Source: Adiantum capillus-veneris
Taxonomy: Eukaryota > Streptophyta > Polypodiopsida > Polypodiales > Pteridaceae
Reading direction: 5' to 3'
DNA: 64,000 nucleotides
Assembly: GCA_014529385.2 (NCBI GenBank)
Contig: CM043963.1
Coordinates: 100,617,412 to 100,681,411 of the forward strand
Both the position numbers and the translations under genes were made by a program. Each line of letters begins with the position of its first letter. Positions within the stretch are counted from its first letter, which is position 1. The notes below the pieces were generated by a model. That model was not told where the DNA came from, searched no databases, and saw nothing but the letters and a program-made list of their open reading frames with translations. Shown here one piece after another: positions 53,991-64,000 of the stretch.

Positions 53991-56041
53991 GTGATGTTGA
54001 TGTTGATGCAAAATGGGCTTTTAGTGCAGACTCTACTTATGATCCTTCTGTCCATGATGCATGTATGCTAGTTGTTGCTGCAAATTCACATGTGGTATTT
54101 TGATAGTGGTGCTACAAAGTACATTACCTCACATCGTGATTTGTTTACCTCTTTTGACTCTGTCCCTCATGGGAATTCATTCACTTGTGCCAACAATGCC
54201 TCTTATCTAGTTCAAGGAGCTGGAAAGATTGTGCTTACTACTATAAATGGAAGTTCTTTCACACTTGTTGATGCATTTATGTACCTAGGATCAAGAAGAA
54301 TATTTTGTATGTATCTTCACTTGCTAGATTTGGTATTCTAGTCAAATTTGTGGATGACAGATGTACAATACATGATCTTAATTTTGGTGATGAATTTGAT
54401 GCATCTGGAATTTTATGCCGTGGGATGTATAAGCTCACTTTGTACAAGAAGTGTGGGCAGAATTTTGCAAATGTAGTTGTGGATTCTAAGGCTATTTCAG
54501 ATGCAAAACTTTCGCATGCACGTTTTGGGCATCTGAATTTTGCCCATTTGTTGCGTTTGTAGAAATCTGATATGGTTGCTTCTTTGCCGCCTCTTGAAGC
54601 ACCTGTCAAACATGTTTATGAAGGTTTTATTTTGGATAAGATGCAACATTCAAAGTTTCTAAAGGATTATTCAATTAGGGCCATATGCACATTGCAGCTT
54701 GTGCATAGTGATGTTTGTGGGCCCATGCAAACTCCGTCCTTGGGCAATTACCTTTACTTCGTGACTTTCATTGATGATTACTCTAGGCATGCACATGTGT
54801 ATCTACTTAAGGCAAAGTTTGAAGTGTTTTTATGCTTCAAGCAATTTTTTTGGCTCTGGTTGAAAATGTCTCGAAATGTACTATGGGCACCCTCCGTTCC
54901 GATCGAGGGGGGAGTATATTTAATGCATTTCTAGCTAGTCATGGGATAAAACAACAATGTATAATGTCATATACACCTCAACAAAATGGGGGTAAAATAG
55001 GCCACTTACGAAAATGACACAATGTATGCTCAAAAGTCAAGCTATGCCGCTTTTGTTTTGTCTTGAGGCCATCATGTGTGCCACTTATGTACTTAGCAAG
55101 TGTCCTACGAAAGGTTTGTAGTCTATGACTCCATATGAAGCATGGCATGATAGAAAGCCTTCTATTGAGCACATGCATGTTTTTGGTTGTTTGTATTATG
55201 CTTTGGTGCCACAAACACAATGCAAAAAGTTGGATGATAAGACTGTCAAGTGCATTTTTGTTGGTTACAGTGCTGAAAGCAAAGGTTACAGGTTGTACCA
55301 TCCGCAAACAAAGCATATCTTGGTTTCACAGGATGTTGTGTTTGTGGAAGATTCTAATTAGCCCTTGCTGTCATGTACTAGAGACAATAATGTAAGCTCA
55401 CAAGACATTTATGATAGGTTGTTGTCTCTTTTTAGTGGTGAAAGTTCAAATGTAAACTCAAATGAGGCAAATGTACATCCTATGGGGGTTTCTAAAAATG
55501 TTATAGATCAACCTATTACCGATGCAGATGTACATGATGTACTTGATGAGGAAAGGGTTGAGAATGAGCAGGCTAGTGGTATGCCTAAATGTCTGGTGCA
55601 TACTTTTTGTGACAGTAAATTGGATGCACCTTTGTCTAGTCGTACTCATTCAGGCTCTCTCCATACATCTTATGCATCAGATTGTTATGCTTTGGTTGTG
55701 TCTAGTTTATGTGATGTTGAGGAACCTCTGTCTTTTGATGAAGCCAAAAATTCAAAAAATTGGATGGCTACCATGCAATCTGACTATGATGCACTTATAG
55801 AAAATGACACATGGACTTTATGTGATTTGCCTCTTGAAAAAAAGGCCATTGGTACGAAGTGGTTTACAAGTTGAAATGCAAGCCGGATGGTGAGATTGAT
55901 CGCTATAAGGGTCGACTTGTTGCAAAGGGTTATGAACAACAAAAAGGGATAGATTATGAAGAGATTTTTGCTCCCACTTGTTGTATGACTCATTTGTGTT
56001 TTCTATGTGCATTGCTAGCTCATTTTGGTTGGGATGCACTG
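53991..56041 (+). pseudogene. Copia 2 protease, integrase and RT start
   Basis: Protease active site WYFDSGATKYITS at about 54085. GAG-pre-integrase with LSHARFGHLNFAHLLRL to the amber codon 54560-54562. Integrase with DVCGPMQT and YFVTFIDDYSRHAHVYLL, then a damaged RSDRGG (about 54890) and PQQNGG where the catalytic Glu region is disrupted (about 54990). A second amber is at 55119-55121, then TPYEAWHDRKPSIEHMHVFGC (55125 onward) to the RT start with NWMATMQSDYDALIENDTW and a frame change into YKGRLVAKGYEQQKGIDYEE. The RT is present up to GWDAL, where the gypsy LTR cuts in. The palm that copia 1 lacks begins just past this point. Confidence 0.87.
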
Positions 56042-56711
56042 TGATGTCCCTGCCCCTTGTCGAGAGGAGCGGAGTACCTTTGATAGGTCTCCAATCCTGA
56101 AAAAGAAAAACCAACGGACATTGCCTTAGCTTCGACGTAGCCACGGACATGAACCGTTAGTGAAGGATTGGTCCTATCTCACTATGGTGGAGCGTGACCA
56201 CCATAACCCTATCTAAAAACTATCTATAATCAATTATACCTAAAAGTATAAATCTTAGAGTGACCAACCTGTGCGCTTTTTTCTCCATGTTTTAGAAGCA
56301 CAGCCGCCAAGGTTTGTCTCTTTTAAGATTTATGACTTAAAAAAAACAATTTCTAGCGTTTGAAAGTTACCCGACTCATCGGGTCCACCCGTCCATAGAA
56401 TGATACCGTCGGGGTATCATTCTCCCACTTTTCACACCACACTCACCCTTCTTTTGTTATCTAATTACTACCACACTGTATAAACATACATGTTCCTTTA
56501 CTTTATTTAAGATACTAGTTCGTTAAAACAACCCTTCAAACAGTATTACAAACAATAGTCAAACAAGAAGTCGTCCAATTTTAAACCAACAACCCTTGGA
56601 TTAGGTTCACTCAAGAATCTCTACTGGCGCTATTATGTCCGATCGGTATATACATTATTTATAAAAACCCTTATCCTCATGAGCGTCCCATACCGCTCGA
56701 CAAGTACTTGT

Positions 56712-56876
56712 TGTGCTAATCTAGACGTACTCCCGCCACAGCAACAACGGTGCCAATCTGGGCATCATCCTCACGCCACGGCAAAACAAAACTGCAGTAT
56801 CCAGCTGGGCTAATCTGGGTGTACTCCCACCACAGTATCAGCGGTGCCATCCTGGGCGTCATCTCACGCCTCGGCA
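56712..56876. repeat. Direct repeat pair in the chromovirus LTR
   Basis: About 70 bp with GCTAATCT..., GTACTCCC.CCACAG and GCCTCGGCAA or GCCACGGCAA occurs twice, 94 bp apart. Confidence 0.75.
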
Positions 56877-57704
56877 AGTGCCACATAATACCAGCGCTAA
56901 TAAATAGAGAGACTTGAGAGAAATCATACCGAAGGTTTTGGACAAACATTCTTTCCTATAGCAACCAATTTAACTAGACATTCTTTCCTACTTGTCAAAC
57001 ATATGCCAAGTTTCTTGGGTTTAAGCCCCGTGGTTTCGGTCCGTGTTTTCTTTTCATAAGGTAAATAATATATTCCTATGGTTTCGCATATGCAATGATG
57101 CATAACTTGAAACTGCAATACTAACCTGTACCATAGCTCCGATTGGTCCGATTGGTGGAGACATAACATGTTCCGCAGGAGTTTCATCATTACTTGTACC
57201 GGCTTCATGATCATTAGCGCCTTGTGTTCAAGCACGCTTTGGAGCCATTTTTTTGTACTACACTTATGTTATACACTTAGAACTTTAAATTGGTCATTTT
57301 TCCTAGTAATCTCTTTGTTTCCAAAGAGAGTCTGTAATTTGAACCCTTGCCAACTTGGATTCACACTTAATGTTGTTTTTCTTCATCTAATTTCTATACA
57401 TCAAATATTTGTTAATCTTAATTAATCAAAAATTAAGTGTGTAAACTACGAGTGAAAGTTTAGGACTGCATTACTTTTATGCATGACATTTCTAATCCAA
57501 TTCTAACTTCCATTTCTATACTTCAACTAAATCAATTTTTAGTATTATTCAAAATTCTACTAATCTAATTGACAATAAAATTGGTGAATGAGAATTTCAT
57601 CATGTATAATAAGAATATGATGAGTTCTCTTATGTATTAACTTTCAATTAACTATGCATAAGTTAATAGTGAAGATGTACTAACTAGAGAGAGTAGGTAT
57701 ACTT

Positions 57705-58215
57705 AGAGAGATTAGAGTAAGAGAAAACCATACACACACATCTTTTTTAAAGTTAATTGAATCTTACTAATCTATTAGAGAAATTAGAGTAAGAGATAGC
57801 ACACACACACACACACACATATCCTTCTTTAAGCTAATTGAATCTTACTAATCTATTAGAGAGATTAGAGTAAGAGATAGCACCCACATACACATAGCTA
57901 ATTGAATTTTACTAATCTATTAGAGAAATTAGAGTAAGAGATAGCATACACACACACACACACACACACACACATAGCTAATTTAATCTTACTAATCTAT
58001 TAGAGAGATTAGAGTAAGAGATAGCCCACACACACACACATATCCTTCTTAAAACTAATTGAATCTTACTAATCTATTAGAGAAATTAGAGTAAGAGATA
58101 GTACACATACACACACATCCTTCTTAAAACTAATTGAATCTTACTAATCTATTAGAGAGATTAGAGTAAGAGATAGCACACATACATCATTCCTAAAGTT
58201 AATTGAATGTTTAAT
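57705..58215. repeat. Minisatellite, seven copies of about 64-81 bp, in the LTR
   Basis: The block ATTAGAGTAAGAGA recurs at 57711, 57783, 57864, 57928, 58008, 58085 and 58160. Each block is followed by a variable (AC)n run and then AATTGAAT and CTTACTAATCTATTAGAGA. Length variation is mostly in the AC run. It lies just downstream of the LTR TATA box, within the presumed transcript. Confidence 0.9.
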
Positions 58216-58351
58216 TAATATGTACCTTCTTAGTCCATTAGAGTTTTTGCTCTCTTAGTGGTTTGTGGACGCCTTTTCTCTAAGAGAAGTGGCAACACTT
58301 CGTGAGCACTATAGAGGCAATCTCTATGTCTAAAGTGTGAGCATGGATGCT

Positions 58352-58360
58352 CTATTTATA
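58352..58360 (-). promoter_or_regulatory. TATA box of the chromovirus LTR
   Basis: TATAAATAG on the minus strand, about 590 bp into the LTR. Confidence 0.6.
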
Positions 58361-58942
58361 GCAAAAAAGAAAACGTCCAAATTTTTTTTTTCAAAAAAAA
58401 ATAAAAATAAAAAAAAAGTAAAAAATTTTCCCCAAAAATTATACCCGCATTTTTGGTACCCTTGTGGTACCCATCAGCTTGACCACTTTGTCATTATCAT
58501 CAAAAGATAAGGCCACACAGCCCCCCCTCATTAAGATTAGTCAAGACTAGCCTCTCCTTTTCATGTGACAGTGTGTCCCACTTTGTCCCCTCCTATGTGA
58601 GTCCAGGTGAGTCCATGTGCCTTCATTTGTCATCCCTGTGTATTCTTTTGTCTTTATAATTATTTTATTTATTTCCTTAATGATAATTTACTTTACATTT
58701 TTAAGTTAAACTTTACAGTAGTAAGAAAAATTCTACAATCAGTAAATAAGTCTTGCAATAAGTTAATTAGTGATTCATATATCTAAACATGTCAGAATTT
58801 TGTAGCGTAAATTTTAAATTCTAGGTTTTCTCAACCTACGATTCATAATTTGAACTTGAATAACTTAAATAATGAGTGATGGTTAAAGAAAATTCAACTG
58901 CGTAATAGAACTTGTGTGAAATTCGAAAGTAGAGACCTTACA

Positions 58943-58957
58943 ATCTCCCCAACTTAG
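58943..58957 (-). other. Chromovirus polypurine tract
   Basis: CTAAGTTGGGGAGAT on the minus strand, directly before the LTR TG. Confidence 0.7.
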
Positions 58958-58971
58958 AATTTGAGATGCCC

Positions 58972-60825
58972 TCATCTCAAGAACAGTGAAGGGTAATCCT
59001 TAAGAAGGGATGTCTCATCTTCCCAAGTAGCATCTTCTATAGGGAAATCCTTCCATAAGATAAGATGTTCTTTGATGGATCTATTCCTAAGATTTCTCTC
59101 CCGAGTTTCTAGGATAGTATCAAGTTGGAGTTGTAGAAGATCTTGAGTAGGTAAAATGATTTGCTCATCATCAAGGACATGGTCAGGGTTATATACATAA
59201 GGTTTTAACAGACTTACATGAAATACATCATGCACTTTGAGATGAGAAGGGAGTTTTAGTCTATAAGCTTGATCACTTATAACCTTGATTATTTCGTAAG
59301 GTCCACAATATCAGTAGCTAAGCTTCTTATACCTTCCGAGAGACAGATTGCTCTTTTTGGGTTTTACTCGTAAGAAAACTTTGTCACCTTCTTTGAAAAT
59401 CCGATCAGATCGTTTTAAGTCGGCGTACTTCTTTTGTCGATCTTGAGTCGCTTGAATATCCCTTCGAAGAGCTTTGGTTTGAGCTTCCATTTCTTCAAGC
59501 ATTTTCTTTGAGGCTTGTACCCTTATAGTGGGGTCAGAAAAGTTAAGAGGTGATAAACATTCTTGACCATAAAGAGCATTAAAAGGTGTCATTCCAATAC
59601 TTCTATGAGTAGAGGAATTATATGCATACTCTACCAAGGGTAGGTATTGAATCCACTGGCGAGGTTCTCTATTGTAGTAGGCTCTGAGGATGTCTTCAAT
59701 TACTTGATTAACTCTTTCAGTTTGCCCATCAGCTTGAGGATGATAAGCAGTACTAAAACATAACTGGGTTCCAATAGCTTGAAACAATGATACCCAAAAC
59801 TTTGAAGTAAACTTGGCATCACGATCACTGACAATCCTCATGGGTAAACCATGAATTTTGAAAACCTCCTTCATAAGCAGACGAGCAATATCTGAAGCTG
59901 TAAAGGTTGTCTTGACTGGGATTAAGTGAGCCACTTTAGTAAGCAAGTCGACTATGACCATGATTGAATCATAGCCAGCTTGAACAGAAGGAAACCCGGT
60001 GCTAAATTCCATGCTAATACATTCCCATTTCATTTGGGGAATATCTAAAGGATGTAATTTACCTGGCATCTTTAGTCTTTCCGCCTTAATCCTTTGACAA
60101 GACAAACACTGCTTGACATAGCGAAGGACATCACCCTTCATACCTTGCCAATAGTAACTTCTGGAAATTGCATTGATGGTTTTGGTGTAACCTGGATGTC
60201 CTGAAGTTGGGCCATCATGTGCTTCATATAGGATAGCATTCCTTAGGGTAGAATCCTTAGGTATGCATAGTCGATTCCTATAGTAAATTTTCCCATCTTC
60301 TAAGGAGTAATGTAGAGGTTTAGGCTGATTTGATGATACCCTCTCTTCACGTAGGATACTAGCAAGCATCTGGTAATCTGCATCTCTGACAGCAGCATCC
60401 GAGACCTTGTCTAAAATAGGGTTGTTAGCCATGGAAATCGCCCCCAGAAAAGCTTTACGTCTTAGGGCATCTGCCACAACATTATCCTTACCTGGTCTAA
60501 ATTTAATATCAAAATCATATTCGTGCATGAGCTCTATCCATCTCCTCTGTCTCATGTTAAGGTTAGGTTGGGTAAAAATCCACTTAAGACTCTTGTGATC
60601 TGTTACCAATTGGAATTTGCGTCCCAATAGATAATGTCTCCATAGCTTGAGAGCGTGAATAACTGCTAGCAATTCTAAATCATGTGTAGCATAATTCACT
60701 TCATGAATCCTAAGCTTTCGAGAAGTATAAGCTACAGGCCTTCCTTCTTGAGTAAGGACTCCTCCTAATGCAAGGTTACTAGCATCTGTGATCACCTCGA
60801 ATTCTTGGGTGAAGTCTGGAAGTTT
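58972..60825 (-). pseudogene. Chromovirus RNase H, integrase and chromodomain
   Basis: From 60825 downward: the RNase H (VITDASNLALGGVLTQEG; FQLVTDHKSLKWIFTQ) keeps its acids. The integrase zinc region has HPGYTKTINAI and CLSCQRIKAERLK. The integrase core keeps all three acids (VIVDLLTKVAHLIPV, VSDRDAKFTSKFW, HPQADGQTERVNQ). A stop (TGA, 59311-59313) separates it from the C-terminal part. There a chromodomain ([30 protein letters not shown]) would steer insertion to histone-marked chromatin. Without the TGA the frame would run on to 58972. Compared with the other pol relics here this one is well preserved. Confidence 0.92.
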
Positions 60826-62193
60826 TCAGAGAGATTCTGAAGCAAGATACTCCTTAAGCTGTTTGAAGCAAGATTCATGTTTTTCTTCCCAAAGTATCGT
60901 AGCTCCTTTCTTTAGCAAGTCGGTTAGTGGTGCAGCTTTAAGAGCATAGTCCTTTACAAAGATCCCGTACCACCCTGTGATACCTAAGAACCCTCTGACT
61001 TCGGTTTGTGAAGTGGGTTGAGGCCATTCCACAATATCTTTGACTTTGTCAGGGTCAACAGAGACTCCTTCAGGTGAAATGATAAACCCTAAGTAACAGA
61101 CCTTAGGGGTAAAGAAGGTACATTTGCTTTTCTTTGCATACAGCTTATTTCAGCGTAAAAGCTCTAACACTTTCCTAACATGTCCTTCATGCTCTTCTTC
61201 TGATTTGGAATAAATTAAGATATCGTCAAAGAATACTAGGACATAATCGTCCAAGAATTCTCTAAAGATATTGTGCATCAGACGATTGAAAGTTCCAGGA
61301 GCATTCGTAAGTCCGAAAGCCATCACTGTAAATTCGTAATGACCATAACGAGTGTTGAAAGCTGTTTTGGAGATATCAGCCTCCTGGATTCGAATTTGAT
61401 GATAGCCAGATCGAAGATCAATCTTAGTGAATATTTTGGCTCCATGTAATCTGTCCAACATCTCATCAATACGAGGAATTGGATATTTATTCTTGATGGT
61501 AACCTGATTTAAGCCCCTATAATCTATGCAAAGTCGAAGAGAGCCATCCTTTTTCTTTTGGAAGAGAACAGGTGCACCCCATGGAGATGTACTAGGCCGG
61601 ATAAACCCTTGCTCAATCAACTGCTTGAGCTGCTCCTTGAGTTCTATAGCCTCTGGAAGTGACATCTTGTACGGCGCTCTTGAGACTGGTTCACTACCTG
61701 GAATTTTTTTGATTTCATGGTCTACCTCTCTAGGTGGTGGTAGTTTAGAAAGTTCAGTGAGGAAAACATCCGAAAATTCTTCTAGCCACATTGGTTCAGG
61801 GTTAGAAGAAGATTTTTCTACTTTGTTTAGCTTGACTACAAAAATTTGTTGACCCTTGCGTAACCCTTTCAAAAGACGATTAGCTTTGACCAAGTAAGCT
61901 TTTGGTCGTCCATTCTGGCCTTGAATAGTGACTTCTTGACCTTGGTTGTCCACAAAAGTAACACTTCCTTGGGCACAATGGATATTGGCATTATGACTGG
62001 CTAACCAATCCATTCCAAGAATTCCGTCATAGATTCCTATGGGTAAGGTTCGAAAAGTAGCAGAAGTAGAGTATTCTCCCAACTTGAAATCTATTTTTCC
62101 TACAATGTACTGAGATAACACCTCCTTTCCATTGGCTAATTCAACTCTCATCTTTCTTGCAGGGTGTTGATTAAGTCCTAACTCCTTAAACAT
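60826..62193 (-). pseudogene. Chromovirus protease and reverse transcriptase
   Basis: The minus strand from 62193: the protease continues from the gag frame end (DCGSTHSFLS) with [17 protein letters not shown]. The RT has [70 protein letters not shown] and [12 protein letters not shown] (catalytic Asp pair present). A TGA at 61150-61152 cuts the RT before NKLYAKKSKC. The frame continues as EWPQPTSQTEVRGFLGITGW (61032) and ends in a second TGA at 60826-60828. A one-base frame change at about 62185 separates it from gag. Confidence 0.92.
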
Positions 62194-63241
62194 TTAGGTG
62201 ACAAAAAAGAATGAGTACTACCACAATCAATAAGAAGCTCAAATTTTTCACCTTGGTGATTTGCAGGTGTTTGAATGACAACATATTGTTGTTTTGCTCT
62301 TGGGTTATCAATTGCAGCATGTAGAGTTGCTCTTTCCTCTTGTTCTTCTCCCAATGTTGGTTCTCCTATGATAGCATTGACTCTGGCAGCCATTCCACGC
62401 CCTCGACCTCGTCCTCCATTTCTTCCTCCACGATTTATTATTTGGCCTCGTCCTCTAGCTCGATTAGGTGTATTTGTTGCGGAGACTCGCCTAGGACATA
62501 CATTCCTGAAATGTCCTAGCTCGTTGCATTCATAGCATCTAAGATCTGCATTTTGAGCTCCATTTGCTGAAGCTGCACCTATTGGATGAGTTTGGTGAAC
62601 TGGGTGAACTTGCCTTTGGTTCCACATCCTAGGCCGTCCTCTCCTTCCAGCATTCCTTGTATTTCCATTTCGTACCCTTTGAGAGTTTGACATCTCTTTA
62701 GCTAAGGGTTTAGCTCTTAAAAGAGCATCTTGCAAATTTACAGGCCTCATAGCTTCTAGACGTGTATTTAAAGGAGCATTTAGCCCTTGGAAAAAATGGG
62801 CTACTTGTTGATCTGTGGTCATTGGCGGAGCATAGCGCCTAAGAGTTACAAATTTGGAGTAGTATTCTTCCACTGTAAGATGAAACTGACGTAAGTTGAA
62901 GAATTCATTCATCTTAAGGGATTCGTGTGCAGGTGGAAGATAACGTCCTTTGACAACATACTTAATATCTTCCCAAGTTTGAGTGTTTTGAGCTACTTGA
63001 TTATCTTTGCAGTGTTGTTTCCACCAAATCTTGGCATCCCCCGTGAGACGAAACATAGCCAACATTGCTTGGTTATCGGGAGTAGTACCAGCACAGCAGC
63101 AAAATAATCCTCCATCTCTTCGAGCCACACTTCTGCATCGCGCTCAACTAGGGCTCCTTCCCCTTTGAAAGAGGGAAGTTTAGCTTGCTTGAGAAGTAGC
63201 TTTTTCTCTTGAAGAGATATGTACACCGCGCTCTGTACCAT
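62178..63241 (-). pseudogene. Chromovirus gag with CCHC and start of protease
   Basis: ATG 63241 opens a gag frame (LPSFKGEGALVERDAEVWLE) that shifts frame near 63090. The core follows: QAMLAMFRLTGDAKIWWKQH, LPPAHESLKMNEFFNLRQ, TVEEYYSKFVTLRRYAPP. The zinc knuckle CYECNELGHFRNVC (C-x2-C-x4-H-x4-C) lies at about 62530, then an Arg/Gly-rich tail (RGRGRGMAARVN). The protease active-site segment LLIDCGSTHSFL closes the frame. Intact except for the single frame change. Confidence 0.9.
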
Positions 63242-63408
63242 AAAGATTAAGTGAAACTTTATTGGATACTCTAACTTTAATCCACTTTAAGGCAAGAATT
63301 GATCAGACAATAATACAAACAAAAGATAATATTAATCCAAAATTTATTTATATACACATTATTTGCTACCAAGGTTGGTAGTCTTTAGGTACAAGGATTG
63401 TAATGTCT

Positions 63409-63861
63409 CTATATTTTGAGTTTAGTGACTACAAAAGGATAGGCTAAAGGATCAAAATAATAAGTTTCTTTTGACCCCTGAAAGCTACGAGATACACATA
63501 TGGGTCGAATCCTACCACCATGGATAACTTTTGTAACTTGGTTATAGACCCATTGATTCTCAGATATCTTTTCTCCTCCCAAGGTAATGGTAGCATCCGG
63601 ATTCTTAGTACCAATGAAAAGATAAACTTTGATGACTTTTAATTTCTCTGCCCATCGAAGTTTCTTGAGGTTGGTATCCATGCACCATATCTTGTCAGCA
63701 TCGATGGTATAGATTCCTCCAGATGGACTCCAGTTCATGCCCCATCCTCTATGCACCCTTGGGAAAGGTGGTGCAAACACCCTATCCAAAATCATCATCA
63801 CCCTTTTTCGAAACTGATAATTTGGTGATTGGCATGCATTTTCAAACATGATGGTGAACAC
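63409..63861 (-). CDS. Hypothetical 150-residue frame upstream of chromovirus gag
   Basis: It starts at ATG 63861 and has the same strand as the chromovirus, 167 bp before its gag. I do not recognise the protein. It looks soluble and beta-rich, with runs such as KVIKVYLFIGTKNPDATITLGG and YYFDPLAYPFVVTKL, no membrane segment and no Cys/His cluster. It might be an extra gene of the element, a captured host fragment or chance. The stop comes before any gag similarity. Confidence 0.35.
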   Translation of the reverse strand: MFTIMFENACQSPNYQFRKRVMMILDRVFAPPFPRVHRGWGMNWSPSGGIYTIDADKIWCMDTNLKKLRWAEKLKVIKVYLFIGTKNPDATITLGGEKISENQWVYNQVTKVIHGGRIRPICVSRSFQGSKETYYFDPLAYPFVVTKLKI

Positions 63862-64000
63862 TTGGAATTTTTGGTAGGCTGAATGAACATTTTCCTGTAC
63901 TAGGAAAGTTCAGTCTTCAATACCATATAAAAACTCAAAACAATTTTTCTAGGTTCTTCTATTATTTCAAACATTTGCATCCTTCAATATCCAAACATCA
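63862..64000. other. Window edge, no feature seen
   Basis: AT-rich sequence without an LTR end or primer site that I can recognise. Confidence 0.4.

Larger units (their letters stand above)
52449..56041 (+). mobile_element. Ty1/copia element 2, same family as copia 1, inverted and truncated
   Basis: The 5' LTR, gag, protease, integrase and RT start run on the plus strand and match copia 1 throughout. The element is cut at 56041 inside the RT by the chromovirus LTR. The rest would lie beyond the right window edge if it survives. Confidence 0.92.
56042..58942 (-). repeat. Chromovirus 3' LTR (2901 bp)
   Basis: On the minus strand it starts TGTAAGGTCTCT after a polypurine tract and ends GGGACATCA at the copia junction. 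It holds a TATA box (58352-58360), a 7-copy minisatellite (57705-58215) and a 94-bp spaced direct repeat (56712-56782 and 56806-56876). The partner LTR is not visible, so the boundaries rest on the PPT, the TG/CA ends and the copia junction. Confidence 0.8.
56042..64000 (-). mobile_element. Ty3/gypsy chromovirus, 3' part complete, 5' LTR not seen
   Basis: The minus-strand order is gag, protease, RT, RNase H, integrase, chromodomain, polypurine tract and a 2.9-kb 3' LTR. The chromodomain marks it as a chromovirus. It interrupts copia 2 at 56041. No second LTR is found up to 64000, so the element probably continues outside. Confidence 0.9.

Noticed and set aside
35671-56041. Copia LTRs at 35.7/39.9 kb and 52.4 kb as one element
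   Set aside because: The 52.4-kb copy is in the opposite orientation and has its own gag-pol. The first pair is closed by perfect ATAAT duplications.
57705-58215. Regular repeats as a CRISPR-like array
   Set aside because: The unit and spacer are both repetitive (AC runs), the sequence is eukaryotic and the array lies inside an LTR.
63398-63420. TAATGTCTCTATA as the inner edge of the chromovirus 5' LTR
   Set aside because: It only weakly resembles the known LTR end, no primer site lies beside it, and the following bases do not match the 3' LTR.

Overview
The window looks like repeat-rich nuclear DNA from a land plant with a large genome. Every coding signature I can recognise belongs to a transposable element: a plant L1-type LINE (DUF4283-type ORF1 and zf-RVT tail), Ty1/copia elements with the initiator-Met tRNA primer site, Ty3/gypsy elements including a chromovirus, and a plant pogo-like transposase. 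Very long (AG)n and (AC)n tracts and the style of the elements would fit a fern or another early-branching vascular plant. That placement is an impression only. I found no convincing host gene, no rRNA or tRNA gene and no CRISPR array.

Layout. 1-3.64 kb: decayed pogo-like DNA transposon (+). 4.26-22.2 kb: one L1-type LINE (-), split by a young gag-only LTR retrotransposon at 7326-18692. That inserted element has the form LTR-gag-LTR-gag-LTR, with two practically identical 4.9-kb units and a 4-bp target duplication (CTGG) at its outer ends. 22.2-27 kb: non-coding DNA with microsatellites and a possible coding-free LTR element. 27.29-28.2 kb: an ORF1-only LINE relative (-). 31.44-34.3 kb: a 5'-truncated LINE with endonuclease and reverse transcriptase (-) whose 3' hairpin matches that of the ORF1-only element. 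34.5-49.4 kb: relics of at least two, probably three, Ty3/gypsy elements (+), holding a complete nested copia element (35671-40154, -, target duplication ATAAT) and a solo-LTR-like segment (45241-45908). 49.4-52.4 kb: unassigned AT-rich DNA ending in a copia LTR remnant. 52449-56041: a second copy of the same copia family in inverse orientation (+), cut by the 3' LTR (56042-58942) of a Ty3/gypsy chromovirus (-) that runs off the right edge.

How the parts relate. The nesting gives relative ages: LINE before the gag-only element, gypsy A before copia 1, copia 2 before the chromovirus. Almost all pol genes are broken by stops, frameshifts or loss of catalytic residues. The only long intact reading frames are the two copies of the gag-only protein, which lacks all replication enzymes and would depend on a helper element. 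The most notable items are the triple-LTR tandem element, the ORF1-only LINE sharing a 3' hairpin with an RT-bearing LINE, and two amber stops shared at the same sites by both copia copies.
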